Positions 12,073-24,700 of a stretch of 64,000 nucleotides of DNA are shown in pieces. Source of the DNA: Blastobasis lacticolella (taxonomy: Eukaryota; Arthropoda; Insecta; Lepidoptera; Blastobasidae); NCBI GenBank assembly GCA_905147135.1, contig LR990059.1:15957001-16021000 (forward strand), given 5' to 3'. Position numbers and translations under genes: made by a program. How positions within the stretch are numbered: position 1 is the first letter of the stretch; the number at the start of each line of letters is the position of its first letter. The notes beneath the pieces were generated by a model. That model was not told where the DNA came from. It made no database searches and worked only from the letters and a program-made list of their open reading frames with translations.

Positions 12073-15000
12073 TCATCCAATAACACTGGAGTACTTGGCA
12101 ACACTATCGCGGTAGAACGCAAATATCAGTGAGGACGCTGCGCGCGCGCGCTGCATCGCTTCCCGGTACGTGTCTTCGCTGAAACTGCCTTCTGTGAAAC
12201 CTGTTGAACGGAGATTATTGATTAAAACACCATTTTCTTGTATCTAAAAAAGAAACAATATGTGATTATGTGACTAGCTTTTGCCCGCGGTTTATCCCGC
12301 TTAATATTCCGTTATAACGTTCTAGACTCGTTCCCGCGGGAACCACATTGATTTTCGAGATCAATTATTGCCTATGTGCTATTCTGGGCTATAAGTTATA
12401 TTGCTGCCAAATTCCTTTCAAAAATCCAAATTCATCGAAATCCATTCAGTAGTTTTTGCGTAGCAAATATTCAAACATCCATTCTTACTTTCGCAATTTA
12501 CAATATTATAAGATGTATGCAAATGGTTGTCAGGAGATTGCTATTTGCGATAAGACCGCCCTTGTACTTTTATAATCTTGCTGTGTCTGTTGTTGTCCTG
12601 TAAATGTGCAATAAAGAGTTCATAAATATAATAAGTATCTGCGAATGAACAGCCATGGCTTTTTATTTTCATTTACGATAAAACCTTGCTTTTCACCAAC
12701 CTATAAGTAACAATCGCCACAAATTGGGAATGAGGATGTCTCATGTGGTATAGAACCCTACAGGTTGTTCAATAAAATGTGAATGGGTTTTCATAGAATT
12801 AAAACCCAGTAAAATAATTTTTGTAATCCATTTTGAAATGCTGAAGTTATAAAGGTTTGAAGGAAGTGTTAAGAGTAATGGAATATGTGCTTTATTAGTA
12901 CAATAATAAGACACCTATGCTAAGTGAAGAATGACGTCATCGTTCATGCAATAATAAAAAAGTTCTAGTACATAATATATCTTCTTTGGTTTAAGAGATA
13001 ATTGAAGATTTTTCTTCACAGTTATTCATCTGGTACCATAAGCTACAAAAAACATTACTTAACAAAGATTTTAAGATGTCCTCATTCAAATTAGTGTATA
13101 AAATAAAGCCGGTAGATAAAATCATATCCAACAAACCTGTGACCAAATACCGCTCTCTGCTGTCAAACACAAAGGTCATAGATGCGCGGGCATTTTCCAG
13201 CTGTGCTTTCGTTGGGTCTAGAATTATCTCTCCCGCTTCGTCCACTGCGCATGGCACAGCAGCAACCACACACCTCATGGAGAGACCAGAGTTGAGTAGC
13301 GCTAAGCATACACAGTTCATGCAGCATGCTAAAAGCTGTGGAAACAAATAGTTTTTTTTTATATGTTTCATTATGTAAGATTAGATTTAGAGGGATGTTT
13401 GTATTTGTGAGATGAGAGACCTAAAGTTTAGTAAGTGTGAATAGGCTAGCTAGATATTTAACAGGTTTTTAAGGGATCTATCGCATTCACACATTAAAGC
13501 ATTCCACATTCGCGTTCTGCGTTCAAATATTCAGGTATTTATTTTGATTGACCTAAACACTTAAAGAAAATAGTATGTATGGATTTTTAAAGGTAAACCA
13601 ACTAATTTGACTAATTTCTATGTTATAGGGAGTTTAACATTATGTATAACAAAAGATGATACCTATAGAGTGTAAATAAGAAATAATTAAAATGAAATCT
13701 CACCCCTCCATAATCCTCAAGCTCCTGTATTGTAACGGTGACTGCAGTTCTTGGGTAAAGAATACCTAGAAGCGCTGTTTCACATGTCTGCCTGATTATG
13801 TTCTCCTTATACCTAAAACAAATAAGTTTATAGATTCAGCTACGCGCTTATTTAAATTACATTAAATTTTTCTTATAAAATGTAATTTTACTTTTTTTTA
13901 TATGCTTTTTGCGAACATGCGATCAGTCCTTAGACTATAAGCAGTTGTTATCAACGATGGCATGGCATGATAGGCTATCCCTTCCAGTGTTGGGTTGCCT
14001 TTATTAGCTACATAAGACAGGTCATATGTTATCCCATAAGTGCAGCCTCTTCAGGCGCCTTATTTCTTTAAACATTTGGGCAAGTTTATTTTGGTGAGAT
14101 CTGATCCTTTCCCAGTAGCTCCTTGTTAGATTATTTATTTCCTCACGCACTGTGGGTACACCTAAATACTCATGTACGTCTTCCATTCTGGTAAACCAAG
14201 GGGCGTTCACAATCTCCTTCAGCACACAATTATGAAACCTCTGTAGTATTCCAGTATTTGATGTTTTGGCAGTTCCCTACAACTGGATGCCATAAGTCCA
14301 GACTGGCTTCAATATTGAGTTATTGAGATCAATAGTGAGTTGTGACCTTGTTCTCCACTGACAGACGAGATCTCCTACCGAGCAGCCATGACAGGGATTT
14401 AAATCTGTTGTTCAACTCTGCTCGTTTCTTTTGTATGTGACATTTCCAATTTTGTTTACGGTCAAGATGGAACCTTAAATATTTCACTTCATTGTTGTAT
14501 GGCAATACTTCTTCACTCAGCTTGACTGCGTCACAGTCTCGTTTTCGAAGAGTTCACTCTTAGGTAATATGCTTAGATTTTAATGCACTTGCTTTGATCC
14601 ACCAGTTCTTCATCCAGGTATGAACCTTATCTAGATGTTGTTGTAATATTCTGGATGCCTCTACTGGGTTCCCATCAGAGGTTAAAACTGCAGTGTCGTC
14701 AGCGAAGGTGGCCATCTTTGCACCCTCTGATTCAGGCACATCGACCGTATAGAGCAGGTACAATGCAGGTCCTAGCACCGAGCCCTGGGGCACGCCAGCT
14801 TTTATATCAAAGAATTTGGAATAAATAAAATATAATAATAAATTTATAATACCTATCTCCAACTGATGGTTTCCCGCCTTTACTACTAAACAGTACTTCA
14901 AGTGTGGACTTTTCTATACTCTGGCTTTGCATCTTAATGTCTAAGGGTCCGTTCACGCTAACTAGAGCCACAGTTTCACCTGAAAATGTAGAGATAAGTT

Positions 15001-15182
15001 CCAGTTATAAATTACAAAATTTTCTACTAAATGACTTAAAACAAATATCAAAATAAAATTATAACCAATGTTTGTTTACCTTGGGACAAAATTGCCGACC
15101 CATCTGATTTACTTAGGAAATTTAACTCGCACCTCATGGGTTTCATTTTAAACTCCTTCATTGCTGTTTCTTCTACGTCCAT
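12073..15182 (-). CDS. EXOSC5: RNA exosome core subunit Rrp46/EXOSC5
   Basis: Ring subunit of the RNA exosome, with an RNase PH fold that is non-catalytic in metazoans. The complex does 3'-to-5' RNA processing and decay in nucleus and cytoplasm. Exons in order are 15182-15080, 14979-14853, 13812-13704, 13335-13137 and 12200-12073. All have GT/AG borders, and phases sum to 222 codons (221 aa; human 235). Exon 1 gives MRCELNFLSKSDGSA, exon 2 VNGPLDIK and STLEVLF, exon 3 QTCETALLGILYPRTAVTV, exon 4 LLACCMNCVCLALL, PCAVD and LDPT, and exon 5 the C-terminal helix ending AKYSSVIG. Intron 2 carries a jockey-type LINE whose truncated end lies about 35 bp from the donor. The start ATG is 590 bp from the NEMF ATG, head to head. 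Confidence 0.95.
12280..12505 (+). repeat. Dispersed repeat ('cttttgcccgcggtttatcc' family)
   Basis: Matches the style of a repeat common in lepidopteran introns: a 'gcccgcgg' opening, then 'atccattcagtagtttttgc' near the end. Related decayed pieces occur near 5150-5190, 17290-17420, 19080-19190, 28860-29160 and 48410-48620. It is noncoding. Confidence 0.45.
13893..14818 (-). mobile_element. 5'-truncated jockey-type LINE
   Basis: On the minus strand the frame below 14818 reads FDIKAGVPQGSVLGP and then MATFADDTAVL, the reverse-transcriptase B and C motifs with an F-A-D-D catalytic box. Downstream, 14225-14022 gives NAPWFTRMEDVH and IRRLKRLHLW, the C-terminal end of jockey-like ORF2. Everything upstream of the GVPQGS motif is missing, and frames between the two pieces are broken. 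An A-rich run (plus-strand T run near 13893-13905) marks the 3' end. It lies in EXOSC5 intron 2 in sense orientation. Confidence 0.85.
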
Positions 15183-15772
15183 TTTTATTTATTTACAATT
15201 TAGAAAATATTCAGGAAATCATAACACAACATAACCTTCAAAATATACTGTCACTTTGACAACATGTTGTAAACGCAACATGCTAAAATCTGGAATATGA
15301 GAAACACGGAAAGCTCAGTGCATAATGCACAATAGGCACCAATATTAAGTTTTTCATCGAGCTTTTGTTAAATTTTCAATCAATTTATAATAATATCTTA
15401 CACTACTTAAATACCTACGAATAGATATTATTAGCGTTAACAAAACGTATATTCCAAGACGTCGAATGTCAAATCACTTGACACATGACAGTCAATGTGG
15501 TACTATGATCTCGTTCTAGTTCTAATGTCGACCAAATGTATTTTTATCTCTTTTATTCTTTTGCAAAGAGAAAGTGAGAGCAAATAGAGCAATATCTCAA
15601 TTATATTGTAGTACCACTGCTGCTAGGTTTTGTCATCAATAAATCAATTTTCATTTCATCGAATTTTCTTGCAACTGCGAGCAACGGGTTTGGATTAATG
15701 AAATCCATATGCGTGTCGAATAATTACTATTGTTAATTGATTTAAGCTGATGTCTTTATCATAGCCAGCAAA
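15183..15772. promoter_or_regulatory. Divergent promoter interval EXOSC5/NEMF
   Basis: 590 bp between the start codons of two head-to-head conserved genes, so both core promoters and 5' UTRs should lie here unless there are upstream noncoding exons. No TATA box is convincing. Several TGACA/TGTCA-type motifs occur (around 15250-15262 and 15478-15495). A 9 bp inverted pair (GTGGTACTA near 15497 and its complement near 15612) suggests a small TIR element close to the NEMF side. Transcription start sites cannot be read from sequence. Confidence 0.6.
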
Positions 15773-18700
15773 ATGAAGACGCGTTTTAACACGTATGATA
15801 TTGTGTGCATGGTCACAGAACTTCAAGGGTATGGAGACACTTTGATTAACACTGCAATAGCCATTAGACCACCGACACGCATATTCTTATTTTATCTTAT
15901 TATTCTACTTAATGACTAATATTTGTATAGGTTCTATACAATCAGAATTTCACAACATTTCTTATTATAATCTTATCAATGGAAACCAACAGTAACTGTT
16001 ATTGTGATTGTATGACCCTTGGTAATGCATCGTACATGGGGTGGCCAGAGATTTGCAAAGAAGCATACATCCTTATTTTCCTATTTATCAGCCATGCAAC
16101 CCCTAAAAATACGGCAATGGGACCTATTATTATACCCTGCTGATATTTACACAATTTCTTTTTTTCAGTCTGGTGGGCATGCGAGTGAACCAAGTGTATG
16201 ACATAGATAACAAGACCTATGTAATACGTCTACAGCGCTCTGAGGAAAAGGTTGTGCTGTTACTGGAATCGGGAAACCGATTTCACACCACACAATTTGA
16301 ATGGCCTAAGAATGTGGCGCCATCGGGTTTTACTATGAAGGTATTTGCTTATAACTATGAATAAATGCTTGTAAAATGTTGTCATTGATATTGCTATCAA
16401 AGACCCCGGTTTTTAAAATGTTTTCTTTCCGTTTACAGCTACGTAAGCATCTAAAGAACAAAAGATTAGAGAAACTTTCACAACTGGGTGTTGACCGTAT
16501 AGTTGATCTGCAGTTTGGAAGTGGGGAAGTGGCCTTCCACGTGATATTGGAGTTGTATGATAGAGGAAACATTGTTTTAACAGACCATGAATTGACCATT
16601 ATGAATGTATTAAGGCCCCATGTTGAGGGTGATAAGATAAGGTAGGTTTTAATATTACTATAATCGTACAGATTTTTGGATAGAACGCCTTCAAGAGTTT
16701 ATTTGCCCTATTAATAAACACGGAGTTACTTGGCAGATAGCATGGAAACCTTGTTTATTGATATGGGGAATGAGTTCAGAGTATGTATATTTTTTATAAA
16801 TTTATGAAAATAGCTAGTCTGATAAATTTTTCATTTAACAGGTTTGCAGTGAAAGAAAAATACCCCCTAGATAGAGCAAAGACTACCTCCGAACCCCCTG
16901 ACAGTGAGGCTCTACAAAAGATATTGTTGAACGCCAAACCTGCTGACAACTTGAAAAAGTTACTTAACCCACACCTAGGTAATGTCTACAACCCTTACTA
17001 CTCATCTTTCTCATATAGATAAGCTACATTGCTCCACTTGTCATAGTCGCAATTTTAATTTCATTTATTAAATGCAGAAACAAAGACTCTGTCTAGTTAG
17101 TAAGAGTAATACCGGGTTTAGTAAATCATTTAAAACAATACAAAAATAAATAATCCATCAATAATCAGCACTGCCCAACCCCATGAAATCGAGCAGCACC
17201 GATTCTGGTAATGGCAGTGCAGATAATGCTAGGATGTTTATGTCTTAGTAAACTTCTTATGCTTCTTTCCACATCTAAATTAAATAAAAATTAAAAACTT
17301 AGGATAATTGGACTCTTTTACACGAAAATGACTGAACGGATTTTGATGAAATTTTGCCGTGTTATGTAGCTTATATATCATATGTACAAAGGATTAAGTT
17401 TGAGTTCAAGTGTGGAAAAAGGAGCCCATTAACCTAGCTTAAGGTGCGTATGAATTAGAGCGGCTCAGCCCGAGGCATGCTCGCCATGATTTAATATTAT
17501 TGCCACCCATGTGGGTTCCCACATGGGTATGTGGGAACCCAGCATAACAGAATCAGAATTTAACACTGACAATGTCGCTGGCAAAAGCAAGATCAAAATA
17601 GAAATCAGTACATCAATAGTTTTTAAAATATTTTGCCTTTCAGAATATGGAGCAGCACTGATAGACCATGTGCTCCTTGAAAACGGTCTAGCTGGCAACA
17701 TGAAGGTCAACAATCAAGATAAAGGGTTTGTGGTGGAACGGGACTTGGCTAAGCTGGTCGCAGCACTGGCCCAGGCCGAGGGGCTGCTGCAGGCAGCCAA
17801 GAACGAAGTTGCAAAGGTATGGAAATAAAACAATTTTGATAGGCTTTTATTTAACAAGTCGTATTTTACTTCGTGGTTTTGGGTGAAGCTAGTGGAAGGA
17901 TACATCAAGGTACATCATCTTCGTCATCACAGACTTAGGGCCTCTCCCACGGGAAGGTTATTGCCATAATTTGCTGGCAATCGCCGTGTTATAAAAAATG
18001 GATGGAAAACACTGCCCATTTTCCAGTATACAGAGACACATAAAACATAAGTCGCGATGTACGACACCCACGAGTGTAAGGGGTTGGTGATATTCTACAT
18101 TGCCGGACACCACATGGCCAGAATTACACTTGGCAAAAAACTCAGTCGTCGAAATTCAGAAGCAAAAAGCGCGGGTGCAACATCAAAGTGAAATGTAAAA
18201 CGCCTTTTCTTTGATGCGTAAAATATATAAGTGATACAAAATGGACCTTATTCTATTTCACTTTGATCATCAATGACCCCTGTCCTCAACTTGTCACATC
18301 CAGCTGCCATCCACGGCTGCCGTGCTGCAGTCGTAAATTGTCACTCCATCAGGCCGGAAGGCCACGTTTACCGAGTCGCGGTATTCACTCTAGAACTCGT
18401 TTACCACAGCGGTTGTTGGCTCTTCGGCATATATAACCCACTGCCATTTAAACTTGCTAATGCTGTGCCCTTACTAATTCTGTTTTCTATCAAATTTTGT
18501 TGCGAACTTCTTAACCTATTAATCTATCTATAATCTCCCGCGTACCAGGGCTACATAATCCAGAAGCGCGAGTCCCGGCCGTCGCCTGAAGGCGAGTCGT
18601 TCCTGCTGACCAACCAGGAGTTCCACCCGAGGGCGTTGGCCCAGCACGCGGGGCAGCCGCGCGCGGAGTTCGAGACCTTCGACCGGGCTGTGGACGAGTT

Positions 18701-21700
18701 CTTCTCCGCTTTCGAGGGGCAGAAAATCGATTTGAAGGTTGGTGGGCAGTGTGGGAAAGAATTTGGAAGTCTAGAGCTACTAGGGTGTTTTGGCACGTGG
18801 ACGAAGTCAGAACTAGTTGTATGTCAAAGTGTCACTTTAGACAGATAGCTGGAGTTGATGTTTGAAACCCACGCCCTCATCCAAGTGCTAAATGAACCTT
18901 GTAACACTACTTACAAATGCTGTAAAGTAGAAAATGTTGTATATTTGTCAGTTTATAATTTTGTGTGTTGGTGGTTATTTCCGAAACTGCAAAATCAATT
19001 TAGATAATTCTGTCACTAATTGGAAAATAATTCTTTGTTTATTTAATGCATTTATACATATAATTTCAGAGAAAATTACTAAACAGTAGTGAAAACCGCA
19101 TCAAAATCCGTTGCGTAGTTTAAGAGGAGTTAACTGAAATACACACAGACAGACAGACACGGCAAGCGACTCTGTACTATATAACGATAAACCTCCAAGC
19201 GATAAGGTCGCCTGTTGTTTTCTCTATTGCTACCGATATGTACCGACTATAATCTGTATTTGTGCAATAAATTGTTCAATAATTAATTCATTTACATGAA
19301 ACCACTGCTCGCCAGAGAAATAGTGTCAGTGTCAATTAAAAAATACAACATCCCACCGCTTGTACGATCCATTTGTTAACAGAGCAAGTTATGTTCCTCT
19401 GTAAAATTAAATTAAAAACAGATTAGAATCAGTTACATAGTGAACAATGTACAATATTGTAAACTAAGTTAATGTTTAAACCTAGATTTTAACAGAAATC
19501 CTTACAACAATACCTGACCTCAAATAATGAGGAGTTTTCCAATAGGTATCTAAAGCATTCTTAACCACTCACTAGATGGCGGCCCGACAATTTTGGTAAT
19601 TGATAATCGCTTGAAAAAGGTTCTTAGCAAAGGGGATATAAACACTGGGTACGTTGTATTGGATAATATTGTATTTATCAATAGTTTTCAACCATTTAAG
19701 AGGTTGTAATAAAATGAACTATAATGCCTATTCATAAAAATATGTCTTTGTACATTTCGTTCAACCTTTCAAAGTTATGTTTATATTAATAAACATTTTA
19801 GTTTTAGGTTTAGTATTAAATAGCTGCATGATATCACTGCCAAAATCATACAGATTTAAAAATAATTACCAGAATTGTAGGAGCCATCTATTGAAGCTTT
19901 TTGAAATACCTAATGGAAAACTCCTCATACCGGTATTGTTGGAGGTCAGTGTTTCGAACCCGTTCTAAGCCATTATGTAATGTGTTTGTGGTGTTATTGT
20001 GTGTAAATATATGTTTTCAATTCTATTCTATTCAATACAAGCCCAAAATACTTTTATCCAGCAGCCGCACCGCCTATCTCCGATTGTTCGCCGCCATTTT
20101 GATGCAATTGAGTTTAAACCAATCGCAGCAAGGCAGCTCTGGCTCTGGCTTGCTGCGATTGGTTTAAACTCAATTGCATCAAAATGGCGGCTGCAGGCCT
20201 GTCAATTGAATATAAAAAGAATCACCACCGCCCCTCCCCAGACGATCCAAGTAGAGCGCGAAGCCCTGAAGAAGTTGCAGAACGTGCGCAAGGACCACGA
20301 CAAGCGGCTCGGCGAGCTTGCGCGCGCGCAGCTGCACGACCGCCTGAAGGCCGAGCTCATCGTGAGGAACCAGGTCATGGTGGACCAGGCCAGGTCCGCT
20401 GTGCAGACTGCTATTGCTAATCAGGTGAGTTGGTACACGTATTTTTTTTATGTCATACGGTAGGCAAACAGGCAAGCGGGCCACCTAATGAAAAGTGGTC
20501 ACCACTGCCTATAGACATTAGCAACACCACGTGTATCGCCAATGCGTTGCCCACCTCTATAACACGTTGCTCTGGCAGTAAAAAGGCAAATGCCCCTCCA
20601 CTGCCAAAGCCACGGTTCCCCAAATCCCCACCCCATGGAGCACTGGAGACCTTACTCACCGGCAGAAATACAATACTATTTAAAAGAGTATTGTTTAGCT
20701 GCGGTATTCTGTAAGGTGGAGGTAAGTCCCCAGTCGGGCGGCTCCAATTGGAACGGGATACCCCGCTATGCCCTACCTCTCTTAAATAACGTATGTATGT
20801 ACGTCATCTCTTTATTGCATCAATTTATAACATCACACACGTGTATTTTGTTAAGCCTCTCCCAAACAGGTTCGATAATGCGCCTTGCGATATATGTAAA
20901 AAACTTGTAAAGGCTTCTTTACGTGTGTGAGTGACGTGTTGGGATAGACCGCGCCCTGCGTTCTTGCTTGATATTTCTTTGTAGTACATTTTGTATTGTA
21001 TACGCAAACTTGAAGTAGTGTTACAAAGAATAATAATAACGCAGCAAAGGTGGAAAGGACACGGAACGTATTATCACAAGAACGCATGCGATAATATTTC
21101 TCGTTATATCGCACCTGTTTGAGAGAGGCTTTATTAGCCTATACCAATCCATTAATGGACGCCCCGCCCCTTCCCAATGAGCGCCAATCATAGAGCAATT
21201 CTACCCCTTGTTCCCAGTACATAACCAAGTTGCGTGTAGATCGAATCACCACACGCCAAGGGCGACTTTTGCCATTACTTTATTACCATTTAGCTCACCA
21301 GACTCATCCTTTTAACCTTCACAGATGACCTGGGACGACATCAAACTCCTTGTCAAGACAGCCCAAGAGAACGACGACCCTGTAGCGAGCAGCATAAAGC
21401 ATCTGAAACTGAACACCAATCACATCACCCTGTACCTCACCGACCCGTACTCGGTGAAGGACAGCGATGAGGACGACGAGGAAAATGAGAATTATGACGG
21501 TGAAGAGAAGTTGGAGCCAATGCTGGTGGATATAGACTTGTCGTTGACGGCGTACGCGAACTCGAGAAAGTAAGAATCTTGTTTATTTTCGTGCTGAGTG
21601 GTTTTTTTTTCATTTGATAGGAAATAGCTACACCTAAAGCAGCATTTCGGATGTTTCAATTACTGATTCCCATTTTTTTTACTTTGTGTGAGATGAAATG

Positions 21701-24700
21701 AATGAAAAATTATTTATTGCTTATACATAAAATAAAACAAAAACAGAGGAAAAAAAGAAAAGCAACCGGCGGCCTTATCGCTTAAAGCGATTTCTTCCAG
21801 GCAACCTTAGACATTCTAGAAACAGAATATACACTAGGATAGGTGGTAAGTCTGTTCTACTGAACATTACTGTGACATATTTCATTAATACTAATAAACC
21901 TATATCACTAAAATACAATACTATAAATACATAATACCTACTTATTAAACATCACAAAACAATATAAAGATGATAAAATCAAAATAAAATACAAATTTAG
22001 ATTTTTATCATGTATCCGCCTATGAGTAAAGTAAGACGTTGATGATGATGGATCCCTATGTGACAGTTTCCCCTATGTGGCATGTACATGTTGAAAAGCA
22101 GTTTATTTTCTGCTCAGTGCACCCAACCAGCACTATTGACCACCCTGTCTTTTCTAACTGAACTGAGCTTATGAACAAGTCCACATCAAAGGAGAGGTTT
22201 TCAAATTGACAATCAAAGGAAAATATGCTTTATTACGTTGTTAATAGATGGCGCTGCACTAAACTCTTTATGTCAAGTTTGTCTTATTTAGAGTTTCCCT
22301 TACAGGTAAAAAGCCTGGCTACCTACTATGATATATTTCTTAAACTGTGCCATCTATTGCGGTAATGAAAATCTCTAAATCTTGTTGGCTATACACTTTG
22401 CAATCTACGCCCAGGAAAAAGGTGATATTTCACGTCCTGATTCAAAATAATGCAATACCCTTCCAGGTACTACGACCTGAAGAGATTCGCTGCGAAGAAA
22501 GAGCAAAAGACTATAGAGTCCTCGGATAAAGCCTTGAAAAGCGCTGAAAGGAAGACCAAGCAGACCCTGAAGGAAGCCAACACGATCAGCAACATCACCA
22601 AGGCCAGAAAGACTTACTGGTTCGAGAAGTTCTACTGGTTTATCTCGTCGGAGAACTATCTGGTAAGTTGTTGGCTGTATTTGGTAGAAATATTTTACAG
22701 CTAATGATAGTAAGGGAAATATTGTTACATAAGGTGGGGTATAGATGCTAAGATGATGATGATTATTTATAATAATGTGTTGTGCTCTCGCGTGTGAGGG
22801 CCCGGGGTATGTCTTGACCATGATTCAGGATTTGGCAGATCAGGTAGTGACTGCCATCTGACCTCCGTGACCTGGTGAACAGGGGAACCTGACCAGATTG
22901 GATCATGGTTAGGTTGGTTCAGTCGCCTGAATGCGCAGGTTTCATCTACGATGTTTCTCTCACCTTTATGAAATGAAATGAAATGAAATACATTTATTGT
23001 CTCAGGACACCACATCACAAGTTCACAATACACATATAATTACAGACAGTAAACAATACACAATACACATAGCATCGGAACTGCTGTAGTGATACCCCTG
23101 ACGACAATAGGACCTCGCTCAGCGTATGCCACGGCCTGAGCCGCGGCGCTGGTCTTCCGCGAGTCCCGCGGAGTGAGGTCCGGATCATTGTGCCCTAAGC
23201 TCAAACTAAAATATATACCTATAATATACCTACTTATACTAAAATAATTTTAATTATAAATATGTGTGTAATAAAAAAAATATATATATATATAAAAAAA
23301 ACATAAATGACAGCTCTTAACCATTAAACGCGTCGCGTCGGTTAGCATTCAACTAATGTACATAACTCAGAAAAGAGTCATTCTTACATGGCCGCATTGG
23401 GATTCGAACCTGGTACCTCTCGCTTACGAGTCGGATACCCTTACCACTCGGCCACCGAACAAAGGCGATCGCAAAAATGAGTCGTAAAGCTGGAGTCGCT
23501 GTATCAAATGCATTTACAATCTCTTACTACGCCCGTATGCTAATCGCTTCGGAAAATACTGGACTTGTCACAAAAATGCCCCAGTCATCCTCCTTAGGGC
23601 TAAAGTCTGATATCTTGACTGATCGGCCACCGACACTCCCGGAGGCGAACCTACCATAATATACTAATAATGCTTCAATAACGGGCACTTTTAAGCGTGG
23701 CACTACTTGGGGAGGACTATTACGAATACGAATAGTTTTCAACTTTATTTGACGATGTCTTATCACAGCAGATAATAATTATATTGCTGGTTTCTTTTTC
23801 CTCCATTTCTTTGACGTTCATTAATTACCCTCATTTCGCACGAAGCATGATTGTGAATTACTTTATGTTGACAGTTGTATTATTGACATTATTTTAACGT
23901 GACATGTATTTTTATTTATTTATTTATTAAAGCTGTATGCACAAAAGTACAGTGGCGGACTTAAAGCTAAAATAGCCTTATCTACCAGTCAACCGGGATA
24001 ATCTAAGCCTGAGAAAGGTAGGCGGTGCAGGAAAAGAAAGACAAAAAAATACAAAACTATTTGAGTACTTGTATTAAATTGCTTAATGTTAAAAAAAATA
24101 CTAATAAAGAACCCCCCCTCGCCCTCAGGTGATAGGCGGTCGCGACCAGCAGCAAAACGAGCTGCTTGTGAAGCGGTACATGCGGCCGACGGACATATAC
24201 GTGCACGCGGAGGTGACCGGCGCCGCGTCGGTCATCGTGAAGAACCCGGGCGGCGGGCCCGTGCCCCCCAGGACGCTGTCGGAGGCCGGACAGGCGGCTG
24301 TCGCTTACAGGTTGGTACATATTGACCGCCCCAGTCATCTAGTCGTGACAGAAGCCGAAGTGACATCTGTACATGACCAATATTCAACTCGGAATAAGTC
24401 TTTATGCAATAGTGTTAAGATCTAATTTGTCAAAGGTATAGTTTGTTTCGTGGCACTTCTTTCATACTGTGGTGGTCATAATGTTAAAGACAAACTTTAG
24501 ACAAAAATGTAAAAAATAAATAAGGGCTATGTCGTTTTTGGAGGCAGTGAGCGACGATGTGTGCCGTGACCAGGATTAGAAAATTTTGTGGCGGTGAAGC
24601 TTTACATTTGGCTGACGGACACTCACGCAACGTGGACCGAAGACCTGGTAAAGGTTGCTGGTACCAGCTGTATGTGGATGGCACAGGATCGGCCTTTGTG

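Noticed and set aside
14560..14901. Novel RT-like gene starting MKYCLVV
   Set aside because: The first part is EXOSC5 exon 2 in a wrong frame joined to intron DNA; only the part from about 14818 down is LINE-derived.
20179..20484. 101-codon minus-strand ORF
   Set aside because: Antisense shadow of NEMF exon 7 plus a dispersed repeat.
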